Shown: positions 1 through 7,797, counted from the first letter of the stretch. The stretch: DNA of 11,881 bases from Lachnospiraceae bacterium (GCA_009774375.1 VSNO01000141.1:1-11881), one strand, 5' to 3'. Translations and numbers: made by a program. Notes: a model not told the origin generated them from the letters alone.

Positions 1-69
1 GCGATTTTCAAAGCGTTTAATATGAAAGTCCCGGTCCCCTCCTCGTTATAATTCAATGCGGAATTTAGG
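1..69 (-). other. Gap after the permease; next gene starts at or beyond the window edge
   Basis: This is the sequence downstream of the permease stop, read on the minus strand. A good ribosome-binding sequence, AGGAGGGG, lies on the minus strand at 36-43, which suggests another gene of the same operon (expected to be the second permease) follows closely. No ATG, GTG or TTG occurs at the usual 5-12 base distance. The only in-window candidate is a TTG about 24 bases further on, which is too far. The true start is therefore unresolved or lies outside the window. Confidence 0.4.
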
Positions 70-978
70 TTAATAATTGACCCATTTCTTCTGCCCATAC
101 CACTGAACCAGCGTGATGACCATAACGATTGCAAACATGACCAGCGCCATCGCGCTCGCAAGAGAGGTATCGTATTTCATAAATGCCGTGCGCACGATGT
201 TGACGCTCATCACGGTGGTTGCCTGCCCTGGTCCGCCCTCTGTCAGCGCCTGTATGATCGTAAAGTTCTGAAGTGAACCGATGATCGAGCTGATCAGCAA
301 GAAGAATGTCGTCGGGGAAACCATCGGGAACACCACATGACGGATGCGCTCCCACTTCGTGGCGCCGTCGATCTGTGCCGCCTCCAGAAGCTCCGTGGGA
401 ACACCCTGCAGCGCGCCCAGATAGACCACCATGTTCAGTCCGAGTCCCTTCCAGACTGCGATCGCCGCCGTCGTCGGAAGCGCCAGCTTTAGATCCTGCA
501 AAAGCAGCGGCGGTTCAAATCCCCACGACTGCAGCTGCTGTATGATGGGGCTGTTGCTGCCGAGCAGCACCTTGAAGATGACCGCGACCGCCACGATATT
601 GGACACATAGGGCATAAACACCGTCGCACGCAGCGCGTTCTTCGCATAGACGCCCTTGTTGAGGATCACGGCAAACGCAAAGCCGAGGATCATGATCAAC
701 GGCACATACACCAGCGCATAGCCAAAGGTCCTCCACAGGGAGTCCAGGATCTCCTTGTTTGTGAAGATCTTGACAAAATTCTTTAATCCGACAAATTTCA
801 GATTATCCAGTTTGGTGATATACTTAATGTTCAAAAAGGACATTCCGATCGCCATCAGAAAGGAGATCCCTGTAAAAACCGTAAAGAATATCAGATAGGG
901 CGCGATGAAGAAATACCCTGCCCTGTTTTCTTTTTTCTGTGCATTGGAAGTCTTTATTTTTACCTTGTTCTGCTTCAT
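70..978 (-). CDS. Carbohydrate ABC transporter permease, MalF/UgpA type (302 aa)
   Basis: This is an integral membrane subunit of a binding-protein-dependent sugar importer. It would form a channel with a second permease and take substrate from the lipoprotein encoded just upstream. The chosen start is the ATG at 978, preceded by GGAGG at a good distance; the frame is open 24 codons further upstream but that part runs into the preceding hairpin. After a lysine-rich cytoplasmic start, the protein shows about six hydrophobic segments, the first being YFFIAPYLIFFTVF. The EAA loop that docks on the ATPase is clear (EAAQIDGATKWERIRHVVFP). A late QALTEGGPG motif is typical of MalF-like permeases. 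Length is normal for the family. No ATPase gene is in the window, which is common for this class because such importers often share an MsmK-type ATPase encoded elsewhere. The sugar transported cannot be told from the sequence. Confidence 0.95.
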   Translation of the reverse strand: MKQNKVKIKTSNAQKKENRAGYFFIAPYLIFFTVFTGISFLMAIGMSFLNIKYITKLDNLKFVGLKNFVKIFTNKEILDSLWRTFGYALVYVPLIMILGFAFAVILNKGVYAKNALRATVFMPYVSNIVAVAVIFKVLLGSNSPIIQQLQSWGFEPPLLLQDLKLALPTTAAIAVWKGLGLNMVVYLGALQGVPTELLEAAQIDGATKWERIRHVVFPMVSPTTFFLLISSIIGSLQNFTIIQALTEGGPGQATTVMSVNIVRTAFMKYDTSLASAMALVMFAIVMVITLVQWYGQKKWVNY

Positions 979-1009
979 ACTGCCTCCATTTCCAGTCCAT
1001 AGAGACCTC

Positions 1010-1031
1010 AAAAGGTGCAAAAAAGGTGCAA
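1010..1031. repeat. Two tandem 11-bp repeats
   Basis: AAAAGGTGCAA occurs at 1010-1020 and again, directly abutting, at 1021-1031. A third imperfect start (AAAAGGAGC) runs into the neighbouring stem-loop. On the transcribed minus strand the repeats read as two TTGCACCTTTT blocks and form the U-rich tail of the hairpin between the binding protein and permease genes. Their origin may be simple slippage. Confidence 0.7.
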
Positions 1032-1063
1032 AAAGGAGCGCTGCAGGCATACAGCACTCCTTT
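1032..1063 (-). terminator. Stem-loop between binding-protein and permease genes, probable attenuator
   Basis: On the minus strand, AAAGGAGTGCTG pairs with CAGCGCTCCTTT to give a 12-bp stem (one G-U pair in the RNA) around an 8-base loop. It is followed by a U-rich but interrupted tract. It lies after the binding-protein stop and before the permease ribosome binding site. Hairpins here are common in sugar ABC operons, where they protect the binding-protein mRNA or terminate part of the transcripts so that more binding protein than permease is made. The tail contains GCACC blocks, so termination is probably partial. Confidence 0.7.
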
Positions 1064-1114
1064 CATGCTCTTTCAAGCCGTCTACAGACTTTATATTTTC
1101 ACTATGAGAATCAC

Positions 1115-2488
1115 TTACTCCGCCTGTGCTTCCTTGATCGCCTCATCCGCCCTGGACTTGATGGAAGACATGGTGTCCTCAAGGCTCTTTGCGCCCTGGC
1201 CGTACATCAGGCTCTCCTCTGTGACGATCTGGTTGATGACCGTATCCGCTGTTCCGACGATCTTCTCGCTGATGTAGTTCCCGCTTGAATCAAACCAGCC
1301 TGCCATAAAATCCTCTGTCGTGATGCCGTCATGCTCAAACATCGGAACAAGTGTCTCTTCGATGTAAGAACGCGCCTCTTCCTCTGTCAGCGTCTTTGCA
1401 GGAATACGCCCGTAGCCGAGTGTATACTTGTACTCCGCGATACACTTGATCGCCTCAAAAGCCGCCTCCTTGTTGGAGCTGATCGCCGGCACCGCATAGC
1501 AGCTGTCGATCACCAGTGAAGAGGGCTCGCTTCCCTCCGGATACGGCATCGGAAGGATTCCTGCCTGCCAGTCTCTCGGGTACTTTTCAAGTGTTGTCAG
1601 CGTGCTCGCCACCCATCCGCCGCAGACATAGAGTCCGATATTGTCACCGATCATGAACGAGTTGTACGGATATGTACCGGAAGCGACCTCCACGCTGCTC
1701 GGCTGGATCTTCAGGTCATTGCCCAGCGAGAAGAACCACTCCATGCTCTCGGCAAATGCAGGATCGTCAAAGTTGGAAGTACCGTCCGCCTTGTAGGGAT
1801 TTACGCCGGACTGTGTCGCGTACATGTAGCTGTGCACCGCATCATTTCCGATGAAGGAGCCCCACACACCCTTGCCTGCATCATTGAGCTGCTGTGCTGT
1901 CTCGACGTATTTCTCCCATGTCCATCCCTCTGCCTCCGGATAGGGGATTCCCGCGTCGTCAAACACCTTCTTGTTATAGTAGGTCAGCCAGATATCGCGC
2001 TCCGCGGGAAGTGCATACGTCTGTCCGTCAAACTTCACTGCCGCGCCGCTGTACACCTTCTCCATGTCATACCCGACATTCGCCGCAAGCTCATCGAGGG
2101 GTGCGAGCACGCCCGCATTGTAGAACTCCTCGAGCTGGATCGGTGTTCTTCCGAGGATATCGATGTCATCGCCCGCCATCAGGCTGACAAGCACCTTGTC
2201 GATCTCGCCTGCCGCCGAAGTCGGCGTGATGGAGAACTCTACATTGATCCCCGTCTTCTCCTTGATGAGCGCCACCATCTTCTGTGTCTCCTCGTCGCTG
2301 CCGCCCTGGTCCGCGGCGTCATTCTTGGTCTCCGTCTGCTGTGCAGCGCTGTCCTGGTTTGCAGTCTGCTGGTCTGCAGCGCTTCCATTTCCGCTGTCGC
2401 TGTTCCCGCATCCCGTGAACACGGAAGCCGCCATGCTGACGATCAGCGCCGTCACAATTCCCTTTTTCATCAGATCTTTCATTCTCAT
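1115..2488 (-). CDS. Sugar-binding lipoprotein of ABC transporter, family 1 (457 aa)
   Basis: This is an extracellular solute-binding protein, anchored to the membrane by lipid, that delivers a carbohydrate to the permease encoded next. The chosen start is the ATG at 2488, with GGGAG eight bases before it; the frame is open 15 codons further but without a good binding site. The signal peptide has a basic start, a hydrophobic core and a lipobox ending FTGC, with lipidated Cys27. A Ser/Gln/Asp-rich linker of about 35 residues follows. The body has family 1 features: a LMAGDDIDIL segment, FDGQTYALPAERDIWLTYYN, a KKVFDDAGIPYP stretch, and VCGGWVASTL. The linker runs directly into helix 1 (EETQKMVALIKEKTG); the beta strand that normally precedes it (a TLTFW-like segment) is not visible. 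The partner sugar is unknown. A weak promoter and a palindrome lie upstream. Confidence 0.94.
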   Translation of the reverse strand: MRMKDLMKKGIVTALIVSMAASVFTGCGNSDSGNGSAADQQTANQDSAAQQTETKNDAADQGGSDEETQKMVALIKEKTGINVEFSITPTSAAGEIDKVLVSLMAGDDIDILGRTPIQLEEFYNAGVLAPLDELAANVGYDMEKVYSGAAVKFDGQTYALPAERDIWLTYYNKKVFDDAGIPYPEAEGWTWEKYVETAQQLNDAGKGVWGSFIGNDAVHSYMYATQSGVNPYKADGTSNFDDPAFAESMEWFFSLGNDLKIQPSSVEVASGTYPYNSFMIGDNIGLYVCGGWVASTLTTLEKYPRDWQAGILPMPYPEGSEPSSLVIDSCYAVPAISSNKEAAFEAIKCIAEYKYTLGYGRIPAKTLTEEEARSYIEETLVPMFEHDGITTEDFMAGWFDSSGNYISEKIVGTADTVINQIVTEESLMYGQGAKSLEDTMSSIKSRADEAIKEAQAE

Positions 2489-2544
2489 AATGATTTCTCC
2501 CTTCACATTTTTGTCTTTTTTTGTGTCATTCATTTGATAAGTCT

Positions 2545-2572
2545 ATTGTAAAGGGTTTTTTGCACAATTTAA
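2545..2572 (-). promoter_or_regulatory. Weak candidate promoter of the transporter genes
   Basis: On the minus strand TACAAT (2545-2550) resembles a -10 box, and TTAAAT (2567-2572) lies 16 bases upstream, matching only three of six positions of the -35 consensus. A poor -35 fits a promoter that needs an activator, which agrees with the adjacent AraC-type regulator. The predicted leader to the binding-protein start is about 50 bases. Other assignments of the boxes are possible. Confidence 0.35.
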
Positions 2573-2584
2573 ACAAGTTAAATT
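2566..2584. repeat. AT-rich inverted repeat between kinase stop and transporter promoter
   Basis: AATTTAA and TTAAATT form perfect 7-bp arms around ACAAG. The repeat starts just after the sensor-kinase stop and overlaps the weak -35 region of the binding-protein gene. It could be an operator or a weak end of the kinase transcript. It has no G-C pairs in the stem, so a strong terminator is unlikely. Confidence 0.45.
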
Positions 2585-2590
2585 TTGTGT

Positions 2591-4459
2591 TTATTGGTTT
2601 TTCTTGTCATTTTGCAGTTGATATTCGCCTCTTTCATCCAGATCCTCTTTCGTGAGTATGGGAACCTGCACAACAATGATCGTCCCAACCCCGTCAATAC
2701 TGGATATTCTGACAGGCTCCTCGATCCCGAAATAGAGCTGGATGCGCGCCGCGACGTTGTTCAGGCCGATCCCGCTGCTGCGCTGCATGTCGGTCTGTCT
2801 CTCCTGCGGCAACGCCCCGCCGCGTATTCTCCTGCGCACCTCCTCAAGGCGCTCTTTCGTGATGCCGGCACCGTTGTCGATCAGTTTCAGCTGCAGCCTG
2901 TCTCCAGTCCTTCTGACCTTCAGCCTGATCCTGAGTTTCCGGTCCAGCCCCTCCATCCCGTGCAGGAAAGAATTCTCGATGATGGGCTGCAGTATGATCT
3001 TCAGCGTCATCAGTCCCCGGATCTCCTCGTGATCAACCCGCAGGTCAAATTCAAACGCATCCCCGTACCGGTTTTTCTGTATCTGTGTGTAGGCAGTCAG
3101 ATGTTCGATCTCATGCTTCACCGGGACAATGATCTGACCGCCGCTCGTCGAGAGCCTGTACATCCTGCCAAGCATCGCCGCGAGCCGGCCAATATCGGGA
3201 TGCCCCGCCTCGTTCGACTTCCAGACGATATTCTCCAGCGTATTGTACAGGAAATGGGGATTGATCTGCGACACCAGCACCTCGAGCTCGAGCTCCTTCT
3301 TCCTGCGCTCCGATTCGAGCTTCTCCACGACGTGCACATGAATGCTGCGGAGCATGTTGTTGTAGTAGCGCATCATATCCGCGATCTCGTTGCGCCCCGT
3401 CTCCTTCACGTAGGCATTGAGGTTGCCCATCTGCACTTCGCGCATCGCCTGGTTCAGCTCGTTCACCGGGGTAAAAAAGCCCTGGTACATGCGCAGCAGC
3501 ACGACGACGCAGCCGAGCAGGCACAGGATGAGCACCACATAGATACGCAGGTACAGCGCGTTCACCTCGCCCGTGATATTCTTCTGCGGGATCACCGCCA
3601 CTGTCAGCCATCTGCTCAGCTCCGACTCGCGGACACAGACCTCAAACTTTCCATAGCCGGACTTCCATGTAAAATCATCCTCTGTCCGGTTGAGAATCCT
3701 CTCCCTGAATATGTCGTCTATCCTGCCGCGCGCTATACACTCGTCATTGCTGGAAGAGAGCAGGTTTCCATGCTCGTCCAGCACATAGATCTCCCCCTTT
3801 GTCTCCACAACGTTCTCGCGGTAGACCTCATACAGGTCTTCCTCCTGAACGCAGAAAATATGGGCGCAGACATAGGCGGATTTCCAGACAGAATACACCC
3901 TGCGCGAGCCGAAAACCGCCTTGTCCCTGCGCGGATCCCCGGATGCATCGGACACCATGAAGTTGTCCTGCAGCGGATACCAGTAAAACCGCATCAAATG
4001 ATCGGGATCGTTCACCCCGAGCGCTGTCAGCCGATCCGCCACCTCCTGCCCGTCGCAGTTCACATCCGCAAAGTTAAACAGCACCCCCTTCGCCGTGAGA
4101 ATGCCGCTGATCTTCTCCCGCTTCTGCAGAATGTCCGAAGTCTCAAAAATATTGCGGTACATCCGCATGACATCCGCCCTTCGCTGATACACCTGTTCCT
4201 CTGTATACTCCTTTTCCAGATAGCTGTCCAGCTGGTTGTTGAACGCATAGTTGTCCGAGATGTTATAGATCTCCCGGATAAACGTATCCAGCCTGTGCGC
4301 AGCGCTCTCCACACTTCTCTGCACCAGCCTCCTGTACTCTGTGCGCAGTTTATTCTCCGTCTGCCGAAACAGCAGGGCTACCACCGCCGAAACTGCCACG
4401 AGCACGAGCACAAACCCCGCCATGATCCTTTTCTTGATATTCCAACGCCTCTGTCCCAT
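2591..4459 (-). CDS. Two-component sensor histidine kinase, YesM/LytS-like family (622 aa)
   Basis: This is a membrane sensor kinase that is expected to phosphorylate the response regulator encoded just upstream and so control the sugar transporter. The start is the ATG at 4459, ten bases after AAGGAG; the frame extends upstream into Arg-rich sequence that does not look like protein. The order is a short basic start, TM1 at about 12-31, an extracellular sensor domain to about 300 (dCache-like by size and position), TM2 at about 302-323, HAMP at about 324-378, and the His_kinase domain with SQINPHFLYNTLENI and phospho-acceptor His402. The ATPase domain has an N box (LQPIIENSFLHG, Asn496), a G1 box (DNGAGI) and a G2 box (GIGLNNVAARI). 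All catalytic motifs look intact. The ligand is unknown; relatives beside sugar ABC genes sense carbohydrates or their binding proteins. Confidence 0.95.
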   Translation of the reverse strand: MGQRRWNIKKRIMAGFVLVLVAVSAVVALLFRQTENKLRTEYRRLVQRSVESAAHRLDTFIREIYNISDNYAFNNQLDSYLEKEYTEEQVYQRRADVMRMYRNIFETSDILQKREKISGILTAKGVLFNFADVNCDGQEVADRLTALGVNDPDHLMRFYWYPLQDNFMVSDASGDPRRDKAVFGSRRVYSVWKSAYVCAHIFCVQEEDLYEVYRENVVETKGEIYVLDEHGNLLSSSNDECIARGRIDDIFRERILNRTEDDFTWKSGYGKFEVCVRESELSRWLTVAVIPQKNITGEVNALYLRIYVVLILCLLGCVVVLLRMYQGFFTPVNELNQAMREVQMGNLNAYVKETGRNEIADMMRYYNNMLRSIHVHVVEKLESERRKKELELEVLVSQINPHFLYNTLENIVWKSNEAGHPDIGRLAAMLGRMYRLSTSGGQIIVPVKHEIEHLTAYTQIQKNRYGDAFEFDLRVDHEEIRGLMTLKIILQPIIENSFLHGMEGLDRKLRIRLKVRRTGDRLQLKLIDNGAGITKERLEEVRRRIRGGALPQERQTDMQRSSGIGLNNVAARIQLYFGIEEPVRISSIDGVGTIIVVQVPILTKEDLDERGEYQLQNDKKNQ

Positions 4460-4529
4460 CCTCCGCACGCTCCTTTTTGCCTGATCGGTTCTGGCAGTCC
4501 GTCTCCTTTGGCCTGCCGCCCCCATTCGA

Positions 4530-6161
4530 CTACCGCCTGCCGTCCGGCGTACCGGACGCCACTTTCCGGTACTCGTCCGGACTAATGCCGAACTTCTTTT
4601 TAAACACTTTGATAAAGTTGGAGACATCCGCCCAGCCAAGCGTCTCCGCGATCTCATACACCTTCACCAGCGGATCCGCCAGCAGCTCCTTGCTCTTCTC
4701 AAGCCGCCGGTCCGTCACGTAGGCGCTGAAATTGCAGTCAAACTCGTTCTTGAACACCTTGGAGATATAGGATGGATTTTTATGTACCTTCTCCGCCACA
4801 TATTCCAGCGAGATCAGATTGGACATGTACTCCTCGTCCACGATGCGCTTCACCATCCTTGCGAGCTCCCCGGTCTTGGAGACTGTCTCCTTCTGCGCGC
4901 CGCACTCCTGCATGAACAGGCCAAATACATTCATGAGGAACTCCAGCTTTCCCTCCAGCGCGGGCTTGTCAAACACGTCCATATAGTGGTAATCATGCTC
5001 GCTCATCAGCTTCTCCGGGTGGACATTGCACCGGTAGATCTCCCGCGAGACCGAAAACAGCACTTCCATACAGATCCGGTTAATATAATGAAGATCTGGA
5101 TCCGCGCCCTTCTCCGCCGCCCCGCGGAACGCCTCAAATACATTCGAGAGCTCCCTCTCAAGCTGCTCCCTGTCCTGGTTCAGGATATATTTCAGGATAC
5201 CTTTCTCGTCAAATCCGATCCCAAAATAATCAAAGTCCGCGTCAGACCGTTCATCCTTAGTCTGTCTATACCAGACAATCTTTTTGTCCATATCCAGAAG
5301 AAGCTTCCGGCCGATACAGTATTTGGTCTGCTCATAGCACTGCGGAAGCATTCTGTGATCCTCGCATGCCGCGCTGACTGCGCAGTGCAGCACAAGCCCG
5401 GTCCCGCGCTCCGCCGCCTCCATCATCTCCAGGATGCCATTCTCGATCTCCTGTTCGTCAGTCCGCTCGTCCACGCACAGGATACCCGTGATATAGTCCT
5501 CGTAATTGCACAGAAAAAAACCGCTCCTTCCGCGGTCCCGCACATGCCTGTTCAGAACCTGCACGACAGATTGTTTTCTCTGATAATGCCATTCCCCATT
5601 GTGCAGTACGATATTCGCATCTCCTGCATTCTCCTGTGCGCAGAACAGCACGACACGGTAGGCATCGGTATCCCTGTGATAGAAGACGGCTTCCACAAAT
5701 TCCTCACTGTACCCATATCCCTTTAAGAGCGCGTTGGACTCCCTGCTCCTGATCTGGAGCTCCCGCTCTTCTCGCTGCTGCGCTTCCTCGTCCAGCACGT
5801 TTTTCATCTTCCGGAACAGTTCCTCGAACTCCTCCAGCAGCGTGGGCTTGAGCAGATACTCCGCCACATGGTTTCGGATCGCCATCTGCAGGTACTCAAA
5901 ATCATTGTACCCGCTGAGAATGACGATCTTTATCTCAGGATACTGCGCGTTCAGGTACTGCATCAGGGCAATGTCGTCCATCTTCGGCATCCTGATGTCG
6001 GAGAGCACCAGATCCGGCCTGTCCCTCTCGATAAACGCCACGGCCTCCTCCCCGTTGTCGCAGATCCCAGCCACCTGAAATCACCATTCTTCCCATGGAT
6101 TGCTCTTGGCGATCCCCTGCGCGATCGCGCTTTCGTCCTCGACGATCAATAACTTATACAT
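4530..6161 (-). pseudogene. AraC-type (YesN-like) response regulator interrupted by an in-frame TGA
   Basis: Read from the ATG at 6161 (GGGAG six bases before), the frame gives a receiver domain beginning MYKLLIVEDES, then reaches TGA at 6081-6083 (codon 27) inside NPWEEW-stop-FQVAG. It then continues uninterrupted for 516 codons. Past the stop the receiver carries LVLSDIRMP with phospho-acceptor Asp55, a long middle region, and two helix-turn-helix segments of an AraC domain over the last ~105 residues (SLEYVAEKVHKNPSYISKVF and VYEIAETLGWADVSNFIKVF). Relatives usually have Gly-Phe here, so GGA to TGA is the simplest change. TGA is a normal stop for other genes in the window. A restart at the GTG at 6074 would lose beta-1 and the acidic pocket (Glu8, Asp9), leaving a receiver unlikely to be phosphorylated. 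Otherwise it would activate the transporter genes and is paired with the kinase 70 bases downstream. The stop may be a true mutation or a sequencing error. Confidence 0.85.
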
Positions 6162-6314
6162 ATGCATTCTCCCTGTTCTGCCAGGCTAACGCCTTCCGGT
6201 TCCTGCACCATTGCAGACCCCATGACATACCTTTCTCATCTTATCATAAGGGATAAAGCACAAGAATGCTATCGGTTATATTTGTCATTTGTGGGTTATG
6301 GAATACCTTTGCGC

Positions 6315-6357
6315 AAAAAATGCTTATTACCCGCCTTTTCTGACAGATAATAAGCAT
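6315..6357 (-). terminator. Rho-independent terminator of the LacI-type gene
   Basis: On the minus strand ATGCTTATTA (6348-6357) pairs perfectly with TAATAAGCAT (6320-6329) across an 18-base loop and runs straight into a T run (plus-strand A at 6315-6320). It begins nine bases after the repressor stop codon. It separates the HPr/LacI pair from the two-component genes, so the response regulator should have its own promoter in 6162-6314; I see no convincing one there. Confidence 0.85.
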
Positions 6358-6365
6358 GATGATCC

Positions 6366-7343
6366 TCACTGTTTCAGATCCACGATCTCATATCCGAGTT
6401 TCACTTCCTTGACGACGCACTCCTCGTGCCGCAGCAGCTCCATCAGCCTGCGAACTGCCAGCTCACCGCACTTCTCGTAAAAGTAGCGCGCCGTGATCAG
6501 GGCGGGGACCGCGATCCGTGTGATATCGGAGCCTCCGTGCCCCGCCACCAGGATCTCCTCCGGCACTGCTATGTCATGCTCCCGGAAATACTGCATGGCG
6601 CCGAGCGCCATCGCGTCCGTGGCGCAGACCAGACCGTCCAGGCCGCTACACTTGCACAGGAGCTCTCCTGCCTTCTCATAACCGGATGCCACTGTGAAAT
6701 CCGCGGTCACGATGTTGTCCGCAAACACTTCGTGTCCCAGGTCGTGCACCGCGTCACTAAACCCCCTGTACCGTTCCTCCCCTGCCGCCTTGTCCTGCCA
6801 CATCGCACTCATGTAGCCCAGCTTTGTCCTGCCCTTCTCCAGCAGCAGCTTCGTGATGTCATAGCAGGCGTGATAATCATCGTAGTACACGCAGCAGTAC
6901 CCGGACACGTGCTGACCCACGATCACCACCGGCACCGACAGTCTCTTGAGCGCGCGCCTGTGTGCCGCAGTGAGCACCGTCGCGGACAGGATCACGCCAT
7001 CCACCTGCTTGTCATTAAAGGCCGTGAGATATTCCACTTCCTTGCCGGGATCATTCTGTGTGACCGCGAGCACCATCCGGTACTCGCTCCTGTTAAACTC
7101 GGACAGCATCCCCTCCACGATCCTCCCTATGGAGGACGACGTGATCTTGGGCACGATCACACCGATCATCTTCGTCTTCTTAGTCCGCAGCGTCTGTGCC
7201 TGAATGGAGGGACGATAGCCTGTCGCCTCCACAACCTTGCGGATCGCCTCCTGTTTTTCCTCCGATATATATCCGTTATTGAAATACCGCGAGACAGCCG
7301 CACGAGATACGCCGGCCATCTTCGCTATATCTGCTATGTTCAT
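6366..7343 (-). CDS. LacI/GalR-family transcriptional repressor (325 aa)
   Basis: This is a DNA-binding repressor whose effector is normally a sugar or sugar phosphate. The N-terminal helix-turn-helix is textbook (MNIADIAKMAGVSRAAVSRY, residues 1-20), followed by the hinge helix region (GYRPSIQAQTLRT) and the start of the periplasmic-binding-like domain (IGVIVPKITSSSIGRIVEGM). Ligand-domain landmarks include VDGVILSA, YDDYHACYDITKLLLEKG, ERYRGF and the C-terminal VPEEILVAGHGG stretch. Length is normal and the start has AAAGGGG eight bases upstream. The sequence style resembles repressors of sucrose or related sugar genes, but this is only an impression. It lies 55 bases downstream of the HPr-like gene and may share its transcript. 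Likely targets are this locus itself, including the palindrome at 7843-7858. Confidence 0.95.
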   Translation of the reverse strand: MNIADIAKMAGVSRAAVSRYFNNGYISEEKQEAIRKVVEATGYRPSIQAQTLRTKKTKMIGVIVPKITSSSIGRIVEGMLSEFNRSEYRMVLAVTQNDPGKEVEYLTAFNDKQVDGVILSATVLTAAHRRALKRLSVPVVIVGQHVSGYCCVYYDDYHACYDITKLLLEKGRTKLGYMSAMWQDKAAGEERYRGFSDAVHDLGHEVFADNIVTADFTVASGYEKAGELLCKCSGLDGLVCATDAMALGAMQYFREHDIAVPEEILVAGHGGSDITRIAVPALITARYFYEKCGELAVRRLMELLRHEECVVKEVKLGYEIVDLKQ

Positions 7344-7375
7344 CCGAAACGCCCCTTTATATCACATCATCTCAT

Positions 7376-7400
7376 AAAAACGCTCCTACCAGGCGCTTTT
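7376..7400 (-). terminator. Weak stem-loop at the end of the HPr-like gene
   Basis: On the minus strand AAAAGCGCC and GGAGCGTTTTT form an imperfect hairpin (one mismatch and one bulge) over a five-base loop, ending in a T run. It overlaps the HPr-like stop codon and precedes the LacI-type start by about 30 bases. It could give partial termination or mRNA end protection, so some transcription into the repressor gene is likely. Confidence 0.4.
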
Positions 7401-7632
7401 ATGCCTCCGAATACACAAACGGCGCTATGATGTCCTCGATCGCCTTGTCGTCCGAGTGATACCTCAACTGGAGCGGCCCTGACAGATCCAGCGCCATCAC
7501 GCCAAGTATGGACTTTGCATCAACAATCCTGCGTCCAGAACCCAGATCAAAACTCGCATCAACTTTGTCGATTGAATTCACAAACTGTCTCACCTGTTCT
7601 ACGTTGCTAAACTTAATATGTACCTGCTGCAT
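7399..7632 (-). CDS. HPr-like protein lacking the active-site histidine (77 aa)
   Basis: This small protein has the HPr fold of the phosphotransferase system. The start is the ATG at 7632 with AAAGGA eight bases before it; the frame extends 14 codons upstream without a binding site. Aligned by eye to Bacillus HPr, the region around Ser46 is kept (AKSILGVMALDL, Ser41 here), and VDASFDLGSGRRIVDAK matches the strand before it without gaps. The segment that should hold the phospho-acceptor His15 (GxHARPA) reads KFSNVEQVRQ, with no histidine; the aligned residue is about Asn10. It therefore cannot pass phosphate from enzyme I to sugars but could still be a substrate of HPr kinase or bind a CcpA-like regulator, as Crh does in Bacillus. 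Short proteins of this kind are widespread in Clostridia and their role is not settled. Confidence 0.85.
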   Translation of the reverse strand: MQQVHIKFSNVEQVRQFVNSIDKVDASFDLGSGRRIVDAKSILGVMALDLSGPLQLRYHSDDKAIEDIIAPFVYSEA

Positions 7633-7765
7633 AATATCATTCCTTTCTCCAAATTTGTATGGTTCTCTGAGCAATCACAGCAAACCGTTTTTTGCAGGTA
7701 TGTCCACGTCTGCCACATTCCTGATACCCAAACGGCTCCTATGTGTTATCGGTTTCATGTACGCC

Positions 7766-7797
7766 ATTATATTACAACACAATATTTTGTTTGTAAA
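7766..7797 (-). promoter_or_regulatory. Promoter of the HPr-like gene
   Basis: On the minus strand the -35 box TTTACA (7792-7797, five of six) is followed after 17 bases by TAATAT (7769-7774), overlapping TATAAT (7766-7771). Transcription would start near 7760, giving a leader of about 125 bases before the ATG at 7632. Which of the two overlapping -10 boxes is used is unclear. Confidence 0.55.

Noticed and set aside
2585..4585. Long plus-strand open frame of 666 codons opposite the sensor kinase
   Set aside because: It is the mirror of the kinase gene: rich in Leu, His, Arg and Pro, with no ribosome binding site and no domain, while the minus strand carries all the kinase motifs.
4460..4657. 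N-terminal extension of the sensor kinase to 4657
   Set aside because: It is Arg-rich low-quality sequence that overlaps the end of the response regulator; the ATG at 4459 has a ribosome binding site and begins a normal membrane anchor.
6081..6083. TGA read as selenocysteine, or as glycine under an altered code
   Set aside because: Relatives carry Gly here and not Cys, no selenocysteine-type stem-loop is evident just after it, and TGA ends other genes in this window (LacI-type gene, lipoprotein).
6426..7430. Plus-strand open frame of 334 codons opposite the LacI-type gene
   Set aside because: It is His/Arg/Leu-rich antisense text with no start signal; the minus strand has a complete LacI protein.
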